A stretch of 7,477 nucleotides of DNA from Bacillota bacterium. Its GTDB lineage: Bacteria > Bacillota_I > Bacilli_A > RFN20 > CAG-288. The notes beneath the pieces are model-generated. The model did not search any database. It was not told where the DNA came from and saw nothing but the letters and a program-made list of their open reading frames with translations. Shown piece after piece: positions 1 to 4,587 of this stretch. Positions within the stretch are counted from its first letter, which is position 1, and each line of letters starts with the position of its first letter. A program made the position numbers and the translations under genes. Location of the stretch: assembly GCA_023398335.1 (NCBI GenBank), contig JAEWSJ010000028.1, positions 1-7,477 on the forward strand, in the 5' to 3' direction.

Positions 1-10
1 CTACATTAAT

Positions 11-39
11 ATTCTATCATAAAACGGCTGGAAAGTCAA
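11..39 (-). promoter_or_regulatory. Strong leftward sigma-70-type promoter at the left edge
   Basis: On the minus strand a TTGACT -35 box (34-39) is followed after exactly 17 bp by TAGAAT (11-16). Each hexamer matches consensus at five of six positions. A TG one base before the -10 box makes it an extended -10 promoter. Transcription should start near position 4 and run out of the window, so a minus-strand gene is expected just to the left. The remaining stretch up to about position 90 is very AT-rich and shows no gene. Confidence 0.6.
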
Positions 40-103
40 TAAAAAAAGAAAGACTTATATATAAATATATAAATCACTCAAAATAATTATTTATTTATTG
101 AAA

Positions 104-257
104 AGTTCAGGCAAACTCGGGATGAAAGTCGAACTCCAGTGATAGCACACTTGCTAATCAACTGGTGCTTCGGTATTAGACTTGACGCAAGAGACTTCTA
201 TAGTCGCTTGAAAAGAGCCAAATAAAGACAAGCGGGTTAATAGCTCGCTTTTATTAT
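104..257 (+). ncRNA. Structured RNA island of unknown family, leader or small RNA
   Basis: Positions 101-250 have about 43% GC, far above the flanks, and fold locally. P1 pairs AGTTC (104-108) with GAACT (131-135) and encloses a GAAA tetraloop on GAT/GTC (121-130). P2 (136-165) is a 12-bp hairpin, CCAGT-GAT-AGCA against TGCT-ATC-ACTGG, with two single-A bulges. P3 (166-175) is a short stem with a UUCG loop. P4 (188-210) pairs CAAG-GACT with AGTC-CTTG around one A-G mismatch. It ends in a terminator (230-257). CGCTTG (205-210) can instead pair perfectly with CAAGCG (229-234), which would break both P4 and the terminator, as in an attenuator or riboswitch. I found no convincing promoter and could not assign a known RNA family. 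It could be a leader of the Schlafen-domain gene or an independent small RNA. Confidence 0.45.
230..257 (+). terminator. Intrinsic terminator ending the structured RNA
   Basis: AAGCGGG (230-236) pairs with CTCGCTT (244-250), seven pairs with one G-U, across a 7-nt loop. It is followed by the T-rich run TTATTAT. The 5' arm overlaps CAAGCG (229-234), which can pair with 205-210 instead, so termination may be conditional. The next ribosome binding site is about 40 bp downstream. Confidence 0.6.
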
Positions 258-278
258 AATTCGAATTACCCCCCACTT

Positions 279-293
279 TATGATGTAATCATA
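279..293. repeat. Perfect palindrome TATGAT-GTA-ATCATA before the Schlafen remnant
   Basis: Six-base arms separated by three bases sit between a TATAAT (255-260) and the AAGGA ribosome binding site (297-301) of the Schlafen-domain gene. Position and symmetry suit a repressor site, but only a single copy is seen and no regulator gene is nearby. Confidence 0.25.
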
Positions 294-308
294 GTGAAGG
301 ATAAAAAT

Positions 309-765
309 ATGGACAATCAATTAGAATCAAAGATTAAAACTCTTTGCGAAATGAAGCATGAAAATGAATGGTTGAAGTTTAAAGAAAACTGGTTTGAACC
401 TATAACACTTGGAATTTATATATCCGCAATAAGCAATAGTGCTGCACTTTTAAAAGTAAAAATTGCTTATTTTATATGTGGAGTTAGTGATAATAATCAC
501 TTGGTTGTAAGAACTGAATTTGATCCAAATCAAGATAACAAAAAAGAACCATTAAAACACTTTGGGGCTCGACAAATCACCTCAGACATCGGATTCAAAT
601 TTGATGAACTATTTATTGATGGTAAGAATGTGGTTTGCTTAACGATACCAAAAAGTCCATACTATTCCGACTGCTTTCATGAATGCGCGATACATAAGAA
701 TAGGATTCAGTAAAGAAAGCATTTCAAAATATCATTGTAAAGAGATTGAACTTTTCAATGTATAA
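309..765 (+). pseudogene. Schlafen/AlbA_2-domain protein, 5' fragment with a +1 frameshift
   Basis: The ATG at 309 is preceded by AAGGA seven bases upstream, so it is preferred over the upstream in-frame GTG at 294. The unbroken frame gives 134 aa ending at 713. It shows the AlbA_2 (Schlafen-like nucleic-acid or ATP-binding) pattern: NEWLKFKEN, then an LGIYISAISNSA helix, ICGVSD and FDGK-like strands, and an IPKSPYY turn. Its last residues (CAIHKNRIQ) do not fit the family. In the +1 frame from 667 the sequence reads PTAFMNARYIRIG, restoring the YIRIG signature, then runs to TAA at 763-765. Removing one T near 665-666 therefore gives a continuous product of about 151 aa. Even so, it stops just after the AlbA_2 domain, whereas many relatives continue for another 200-400 residues. 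This points to a truncated remnant, though a stand-alone domain protein cannot be excluded. Proteins with this domain occur in defence and regulatory contexts, but nothing here fixes a role. Confidence 0.7.
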
Positions 766-1015
766 AAAAACGGATTTTCAACTAAAATGTACCAAATGAA
801 ATAGACACTTATAAAAAATCGTACATTTTATCATTGCAATATATTTATCTATTTTTTCAATGTCAAAATCCTTGATAATAAAATAAATTACATTTATTAA
901 ATTACAATTTAATCAAAGAATATGTTTATTTTAATAATTTATTACTCAAAAGCATATTTAAATAAATAATTGAAAAAACACTGTAAACTTACTTTTCAAT
1001 TCTCTATTCTTTTAC
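766..1015. other. AT-rich gene-free stretch with repeated TTTTCAAT motifs
   Basis: I see no credible gene here. The decamer TTTTCAATGT occurs at 752-761 and again at 854-863. A 9-bp inverted pair, AATTGAAAA (968-976) and TTTTCAATT (993-1001), sits near the HAD gene terminator. Together with the 783-830 repeat, this looks like remnant intergenic DNA left by past insertions rather than a functional locus. Confidence 0.4.
783..830. repeat. Perfect 10-bp inverted repeat, possible IS end remnant
   Basis: TAAAATGTAC (783-792) and GTACATTTTA (821-830) are exact reverse complements separated by 28 bp. Between them is ATAGACACTT, and the left side reads TGTACC. Such a TGTAC...TAGACACTT arrangement resembles the terminal repeats of IS3-family elements, which is a family-level impression only. 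No transposase reading frame is present. It could equally be a long-loop hairpin in the RNA downstream of the Schlafen-domain remnant. Confidence 0.35.
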
Positions 1016-1065
1016 AAAAAACTCATATTACTTATTTTAACCAAAGTTAATAAAATAATATGAGT
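1016..1065 (-). terminator. Intrinsic terminator of the HAD hydrolase gene
   Basis: ACTCATATTA (1021-1030) and TAATATGAGT (1056-1065) pair perfectly over 10 bp, and an inner TTAAC/GTTAA stem (1037-1050) extends the hairpin. Read on the minus strand, the hairpin starts six bases after the stop codon and is followed by five U residues. Confidence 0.8.
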
Positions 1066-1071
1066 CATTAT

Positions 1072-1866
1072 TTAATTTTTAATCTCGTATATAAGTCCGT
1101 ATTTAAGCATCGCTTTAGCAAAACCATCTTCATCAACTGATGAAGTAACATAGTCAGCCTTTGCCTTTACATCATCCGAAGCATTTCCCATCGCAATACC
1201 AATTCCTGCATTTTCAATCATTTCAATATCGTTGTAATCATCTCCAATACATAATGTATCATTCATCGACAAACCAAAATGCTTCATAACAGCTTCTGCA
1301 CCTTTAGATTTATCACAGTCTTTTGGCATGATATATACCGCATATTCATCCCATCTTGCTGTTTTACAATCTCGTAAATGTGGTAGAAATAAAGATTCAT
1401 CAAAATCATCACAATAAGCAATAGCTTGATAAATTACCCTGTCATAATGCTCTTTAAATGTTCGTGGTTGAGGAAATCTTGTTCCGTATTTTTCATGAGC
1501 GGAAATAACTCGCTCATCGATCATATTGATATGACCTTCTTTCTCCTCAATAAGAGTGAGACCAAAACGTAATCTTTTAGCAAATTTAATCAATGCATCA
1601 ACAACATCGCTTGGAATTGGATGTAAATATATCGATTCATTCTTTATAATCGCTTGAGCACCATTCATGGTTACAATACCATCTGGTTTAACAAAATCAC
1701 ATACTCCTGATTTTCTAATAAGATAGGCATTCCTTCCTGAGCACAAGAAGAACATAATACCTTTCTTTTGCAAATCTTTAACCGCATTAATCGCAGATAA
1801 TGGAATTCTGTTACTTTGATGTGAATAAAGAGTTTGATCAATGTCCGAAAAAACTGCTTTTACCAT
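1072..1866 (-). CDS. Cof-type HAD-IIB family phosphatase
   Basis: This 264-aa cytosolic protein belongs to the haloacid dehalogenase superfamily, subclass IIB (Cof/YidA-like). These enzymes hydrolyse sugar phosphates, nucleotides or cofactor phosphates using an aspartyl-phosphate intermediate and Mg2+. Motif I is DIDQTL, with nucleophile Asp8 and acid/base Asp10. The usual glycine after the second Asp is Gln11 here. Motif II is CSGR with Ser43. The motif III lysine is probably Lys188 in DKSKGA. Motif IV is GDDYNDIEM, with Asp209, Asp210 and Asp213 for Mg2+. The segment at about 85-180 between motifs II and III is the C2 cap that sets substrate choice, and it does not reveal the substrate. Length is normal for the family. 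The start is supported by AGGAGG six bases upstream. It has its own promoter and terminator, so it is probably monocistronic. Confidence 0.9.
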   Translation of the reverse strand: MVKAVFSDIDQTLYSHQSNRIPLSAINAVKDLQKKGIMFFLCSGRNAYLIRKSGVCDFVKPDGIVTMNGAQAIIKNESIYLHPIPSDVVDALIKFAKRLRFGLTLIEEKEGHINMIDERVISAHEKYGTRFPQPRTFKEHYDRVIYQAIAYCDDFDESLFLPHLRDCKTARWDEYAVYIMPKDCDKSKGAEAVMKHFGLSMNDTLCIGDDYNDIEMIENAGIGIAMGNASDDVKAKADYVTSSVDEDGFAKAMLKYGLIYEIKN

Positions 1867-1886
1867 TTAATACCTCCTAGTTTTTC

Positions 1887-1903
1887 TATCTATTGTATAG
1901 ATA
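1887..1903. promoter_or_regulatory. Candidate operator over the HAD gene -10 box
   Basis: TATCTAT-TGT-ATAGATA is a perfect 7-3-7 palindrome that completely covers the -10 hexamer (1892-1897), the classic position for a repressor. A related ATCTAT-TT-ATAGAT palindrome lies at 1997-2010, about 100 bp upstream of this promoter, with a 2-bp spacer. The shared half-sites suggest one regulator with two sites, but no regulator gene is in the window. Confidence 0.4.
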
Positions 1904-1920
1904 AATTAATCACTTGTCTA
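1892..1920 (-). promoter_or_regulatory. Promoter of the HAD hydrolase gene
   Basis: On the minus strand, TAGACA (1915-1920) and TACAAT (1892-1897) are separated by 17 bp, each matching the sigma-70/sigma-A consensus at five of six positions. Transcription would begin about 20 bp before the start codon region, just upstream of the AGGAGG site at 1873-1878. Confidence 0.55.
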
Positions 1921-1996
1921 GAAATATTTTTTTAAAAGTCATTTATAACATTAGTCATTTACTAGGTTTTCTTCATTATTTTATCTTTATATTCTT

Positions 1997-2010
1997 ATCT
2001 ATTTATAGAT
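1997..2010. repeat. Second ATCTAT/ATAGAT palindrome upstream of the HAD gene
   Basis: ATCTAT and ATAGAT are separated by TT. The arms match the inner six bases of the 1887-1903 palindrome. It lies between the lipoprotein stop codon (2084) and the HAD promoter. The rest of 1921-2083 is AT-rich and shows no gene and no convincing terminator for the lipoprotein gene. Confidence 0.3.
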
Positions 2011-2083
2011 TTATACGTCTTTTACTAAAAAAAACATACTAAAAATTCATCTATTTTAAAGATTATTTTTTTGATTAATATAT

Positions 2084-2620
2084 TTAACCACGCGGATTAA
2101 AACTAAATAATCCTGCTAAAGGATAAAGAGACAAATCATTAGGATTATTATGTTCCCAGTTTCCATCCGAAAGAATATTTATATCTACTGAGTAATATAA
2201 GAAATCGCCTTTATATTCATCAATAGAAACATAATTATATTCTTTATCTGTAACTATATATTTAGGATAACTATATTTATCAAAAAGCGATGTACTTTCA
2301 TCAACATAATTTAATCGATCTACTTTTGTTTTAATTAACTTAAAAGACTTAATCTCACCATTTTTAATTTCGTATTGAAGAGGAGAAGTATTGGTAGAAG
2401 TAATTTTACCAGTGTAGCTAATTATCAGCGTATCCCCTGGGGCTAAAAACTCCTTATTAACAATGTTAATGACTCCATCATCAAAAAGGGGAGTAATCTT
2501 ATCTTTTCTATATCCGCCGTAATTATATGTTATTTCCATCGATTCTATTTGCTCACCAAAAGAACAACTGCTTAATAGCAAGGATGATAATAGACAGATA
2601 ACTAACGTGTTTCTTTTCAT
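2084..2620 (-). CDS. Small predicted lipoprotein of unknown function
   Basis: The 178-aa product has a typical lipoprotein signal: MKR, a hydrophobic stretch at residues 5-16, and a lipobox LSSC with the acylated cysteine at position 19. It should be exported and anchored by lipid to the outer face of the membrane. The mature part (about 160 aa) is polar and rich in Tyr, Asp, Lys and Ser. A predicted strand reads DTLIISYTGKI, and there is no further membrane segment. I recognise no family. An AGAGG site lies seven bases before the ATG. It follows queT by 58 bp, and a TATAAT lies in the gap, so it may be co-transcribed with queT or have its own start. No link to queuosine uptake can be shown. 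Confidence 0.75.
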   Translation of the reverse strand: MKRNTLVICLLSSLLLSSCSFGEQIESMEITYNYGGYRKDKITPLFDDGVINIVNKEFLAPGDTLIISYTGKITSTNTSPLQYEIKNGEIKSFKLIKTKVDRLNYVDESTSLFDKYSYPKYIVTDKEYNYVSIDEYKGDFLYYSVDINILSDGNWEHNNPNDLSLYPLAGLFSFNPRG

Positions 2621-2648
2621 TCTTTAACCTCTAACTAATCATAGAGAT

Positions 2649-2677
2649 ATTATATAGCATAGAAACAATATTTAAAA
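2649..2677 (-). promoter_or_regulatory. Weak possible promoter before the lipoprotein gene
   Basis: A perfect TATAAT (2649-2654) lies in the queT-lipoprotein gap, but the -35 position (TTTTAA, 2672-2677) is poor. There is no terminator hairpin between the two genes, so read-through from queT is also plausible. Confidence 0.3.
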
Positions 2678-2678
2678 A

Positions 2679-3182
2679 TTAATATTTAACTGATTGATGT
2701 TTTGTTGGTTGTAAAAACGCAAAGAAACCTCTGTTTTTCATTAGCGCAAACCAAATAATATATCCACCTACAATCACAGTAGTCTCACCCGCTGCAACAA
2801 GGCCAACATTAAGCCAAAAATCTAAATCTAAAATAAAATATAATTCAGCTCCCACAACGAAAGCATTAATAACTATTGGATATATACACGCCACCCATAA
2901 TCGCGGTGAACAATACGCTATAAGTACCACACTTATAAGAGTAGCTAAAGTACCAAATAACATATCCCACGCCCCTAAAGAAGATGGAATGTTAGATAGG
3001 AAGCAACCGAGAGTTAATCCAAAGATGAAATCCGGTCTCCAGAAGACTAATAGAACTAGTATCTCCGCAATTCTAAACTGCATACCCATGTAAGAAAGCG
3101 GAGCAGCGGCAATAGTAACTGCACAATAAAGTGCAGCGATGATAGCATTCTCTGCTATCGTTTTAACTGATATCTTGGTCAT
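2679..3182 (-). CDS. queT: QueT, queuosine-precursor ECF transporter S component
   Basis: This 167-aa membrane protein matches the QueT family (COG4708). It is the substrate-binding S component of an energy-coupling factor transporter that imports preQ1 or a related precursor for queuosine tRNA modification. Five or six hydrophobic segments are visible at about residues 10-28, 38-48, 52-66, 74-95, 97-118 and 123-146. Family-like stretches are QFRIAEIL (35-42) and SNIPSSLGAWDMLFGTLATL (63-82), with polar Glu40 and Asp73 near the likely binding side. It needs a shared EcfA/EcfA'/EcfT module encoded elsewhere. The call is supported independently by a preQ1-I riboswitch directly upstream. The GGAGG site is seven bases from the ATG and forms the 3' end of that riboswitch. 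Length is normal. Confidence 0.93.
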   Translation of the reverse strand: MTKISVKTIAENAIIAALYCAVTIAAAPLSYMGMQFRIAEILVLLVFWRPDFIFGLTLGCFLSNIPSSLGAWDMLFGTLATLISVVLIAYCSPRLWVACIYPIVINAFVVGAELYFILDLDFWLNVGLVAAGETTVIVGGYIIWFALMKNRGFFAFLQPTKHQSVKY

Positions 3183-3189
3183 TTATTGA

Positions 3190-3229
3190 CCTCCTTGTTT
3201 TTTATACGTGGTTCAGAGGAAGAACACGT
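3190..3229 (-). promoter_or_regulatory. preQ1-I riboswitch controlling queT translation
   Basis: On the minus strand ACGTG (3225-3229) pairs with CACGT (3206-3210) around a 14-nt loop that begins TTCTTCC. It is followed by the A-rich tail ATAAAAAAC and then AAGGAGG (3190-3205). This is the preQ1-I pattern: a 5-bp P1, a pyrimidine-rich loop starting UUC, and an A-rich tail that folds back into a pseudoknot. In the second helix, loop CCUC or UCCU would pair with the tail, which here is the ribosome binding site itself. Ligand binding should therefore hide the site and lower QueT synthesis. No terminator follows, so control is most likely translational. Confidence 0.87.
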
Positions 3230-3237
3230 GCGAATAA

Positions 3238-3265
3238 ATTATACACCTTTTTTCTTTAAATCCAA
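3238..3265 (-). promoter_or_regulatory. Promoter of the riboswitch-queT transcript
   Basis: A perfect TATAAT (3238-3243) is preceded after 16 bp by TTGGAT (3260-3265). Transcription would start near 3231, right at the first bases of the riboswitch, which supports both calls. The -35 box touches the U-tract of the upstream alcohol dehydrogenase terminator. Confidence 0.6.
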
Positions 3266-3298
3266 GAAAAAACACGAATCAAATTAAACGATTCGTGT
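3265..3298 (-). terminator. Intrinsic terminator of the alcohol dehydrogenase gene
   Basis: ACACGAATC (3272-3280) and GATTCGTGT (3290-3298) form a perfect 9-bp stem with a 9-nt loop. On the minus strand a U-rich run follows. It begins nine bases after the alcohol dehydrogenase stop and separates that gene from queT. Confidence 0.85.
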
Positions 3299-3306
3299 AT
3301 AATAAT

Positions 3307-4506
3307 TTATTTCTCTAATACTTGTTCGTAAACTTCTTCAAACTCTTTTAATTTGAAAATACGTGGAACTGGGTAAAGTGGGTTACCTTCTTTTGCTGCA
3401 TGTAAAGCAAGATTGTGGATATCTTCTTTTTTCAAGTCATGAATGGTAAGCGGGATATTCATTTTCTTATTTAATTCTTTAATCATCAAGATGAATGATT
3501 TAGCTTTTGCTTCATTCGATTTATTTTCATTTGGTTTAACTACATCGTACAATTCAGCTAAACGCTTATACGCTTTTGGTCCGAACTTTTCTAAAACATA
3601 AGGTAATAACACCGCGTTAGCTAAACCATGTGGAGTTCCGTAATATCCACCTAAAGCATGAGCCAAAGCATGCACATATCCAACATAGGCTCTAGTAAAG
3701 GCTACACCAGCATCATAAGAAGCTATTTGCATGTTTTCACGAGCTTCAATATCATTCCCATTTTCATAGGCTCTATATAAATATGTAAAGACTAATTTAA
3801 CCGCATTAATAGCTTTCTCTCTTGTTCTTTTAGTATTGGAGTTACCGATATACGCTTCTACCGCATGAGTTAAAGCATCCATGCCCGTAGTAGATGTTAC
3901 TTTTTGAGGTAATTTTACAGTTACCATCGCATCAAGAACAGCATAAGAAGGAATTAATACAGTATCGTTAATAGCGTACTTATCATGTTTATCTGGATTA
4001 GTAATAACTGCAGCTAATGTTGTCTCTGATCCGGTACCAGCAGTAGTAGGAACTGCAATAATATCTGGTATCTTTTTTCTAATCTTTAATTGGCCTCTCA
4101 TTTTAGCCACTGACTTATTTGGTCTAGCAACACGAGCACCAACAGTTTTAGCAGTATCCATAACTGAACCACCACCAAAAGCAATCATACATTGACACAT
4201 ATTAGTCTTATATATTTCTAAGCCTTCTTCAACGTTATATATCGTTGGATTAGGTTTAATATTATCGTAAAAAGAATAGGTTATTTTTTCTTCATCTAAA
4301 CCTTTTATCATCAACTCAAGTAAACCTAAACTTCTAAGCATTTGATCAGTAACGATGAGCACATTTGAATAACCTAAAGATTTAATCAATTTTCCAATCT
4401 CACCAGTTTTATTTTCACCAACAATAGTTTTTGGTTCACGCCAAGACAAAAAATTCACAGCAAGTTTCATCACGTTTTGATAGAGTCTACAATATAATGT
4501 GTTCAT
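3307..4506 (-). CDS. Iron-type (group III) alcohol dehydrogenase
   Basis: This cytosolic NAD(P)-dependent oxidoreductase (399 aa) interconverts alcohols and aldehydes or ketones. The Rossmann-like N-terminal domain carries the GGGSVMDTAK nucleotide loop (111-120) and PTTAGTGSE (153-161). The C-terminal metal domain carries Asp210 and His214 in GMDALTHAVEAY, plus His279, His283 and His293 in VHALAHALGG...TPHG. Spacing equals that of FucO-type enzymes, where positions equivalent to 210, 214, 279 and 293 bind Fe2+ (or Zn2+) and 283 is catalytic. All key residues are present, so it should be active, but the substrate is unclear. The start at 4506 has AGAGAGG seven bases upstream. The frame is open ten codons further, but that start would lie inside the helicase terminator and lacks a site. 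It is transcribed alone between two terminators. Confidence 0.93.
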   Translation of the reverse strand: MNTLYCRLYQNVMKLAVNFLSWREPKTIVGENKTGEIGKLIKSLGYSNVLIVTDQMLRSLGLLELMIKGLDEEKITYSFYDNIKPNPTIYNVEEGLEIYKTNMCQCMIAFGGGSVMDTAKTVGARVARPNKSVAKMRGQLKIRKKIPDIIAVPTTAGTGSETTLAAVITNPDKHDKYAINDTVLIPSYAVLDAMVTVKLPQKVTSTTGMDALTHAVEAYIGNSNTKRTREKAINAVKLVFTYLYRAYENGNDIEARENMQIASYDAGVAFTRAYVGYVHALAHALGGYYGTPHGLANAVLLPYVLEKFGPKAYKRLAELYDVVKPNENKSNEAKAKSFILMIKELNKKMNIPLTIHDLKKEDIHNLALHAAKEGNPLYPVPRIFKLKEFEEVYEQVLEK

Positions 4507-4547
4507 AAAAAAACCTCTCTTATTATAATTATACAATAAGAAAGGTT
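4507..4547 (-). terminator. Helicase terminator overlapping the alcohol dehydrogenase leader
   Basis: On the minus strand, the arm at 4535-4547 pairs with 4512-4524 over 13 bp with one G-U, around a 10-nt loop, and U residues follow directly. It lies about 40 bp after the helicase stop codon. The 3' arm contains the AGAGAGG ribosome binding site of the next gene, the U-tract abuts its ATG (4506), and its -10 box falls in the loop. Confidence 0.82.
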
Positions 4548-4557
4548 ATTTTGTTTA
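4528..4557 (-). promoter_or_regulatory. Promoter of the alcohol dehydrogenase gene, inside the terminator hairpin
   Basis: A TATAAT at 4528-4533 lies in the hairpin loop, with TAAACA (4552-4557) 18 bp upstream as a four-of-six -35 box. Transcription would start near 4521, giving a leader of only about 15 nt that begins at the AGAGAGG site. A second TATAAT at 4522-4527 would place the start too close to the site and is less likely. Confidence 0.45.
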
Positions 4558-4587
4558 TTTGTTATAGTTATTAAACTACTTGGCGAC

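Larger units (their letters stand above)
90..766. repeat. 20-bp imperfect inverted repeats at 90-109 and 747-766
   Basis: The 13-mer ATTGAAAAGTTCA at 97-109 is exactly reverse-complementary to 747-759. The flanking seven bases (90-96 and 760-766) add five more matches, giving 18 of 20. The pair brackets the structured RNA-like island and the Schlafen-domain remnant. The right copy lies inside the last codons of the frame-restored gene. I see no target-site duplication next to either copy. In DNA this AT-rich, a 13-bp inverted match can arise by chance somewhere in the window, so the mobile-unit reading is tentative. Confidence 0.35.

Noticed and set aside
109..191. Cyclic di-GMP-I (GEMM) riboswitch
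   Set aside because: AGGCAAAC followed by a GAAA loop, and a later GACGCAA, recall GEMM core pieces. But the second piece is about 60 nt too far downstream, a separate 12-bp hairpin lies between, and the GGGUUNCC-like 3' core is missing.
181..210. Group I intron P7-like segment (GACTTCTATAGTC)
   Set aside because: The other conserved core helices are absent and the two halves form a simple local hairpin with a 5-nt loop.
73..222. Plus-strand frame through the RNA island reading RQTRDESRTPV... LKRAK
   Set aside because: It has no start codon or ribosome site and no recognisable family. The region is better explained by RNA structure.
294..308. GTG start for the Schlafen-domain gene
   Set aside because: The ATG at 309 has an AAGGA site at ideal spacing, and the GTG overlaps that site.
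4507..4536. Ten-codon N-terminal extension of the alcohol dehydrogenase
   Set aside because: It would be encoded by the terminator hairpin and lacks a ribosome site. The family-like N terminus begins at the ATG at 4506.
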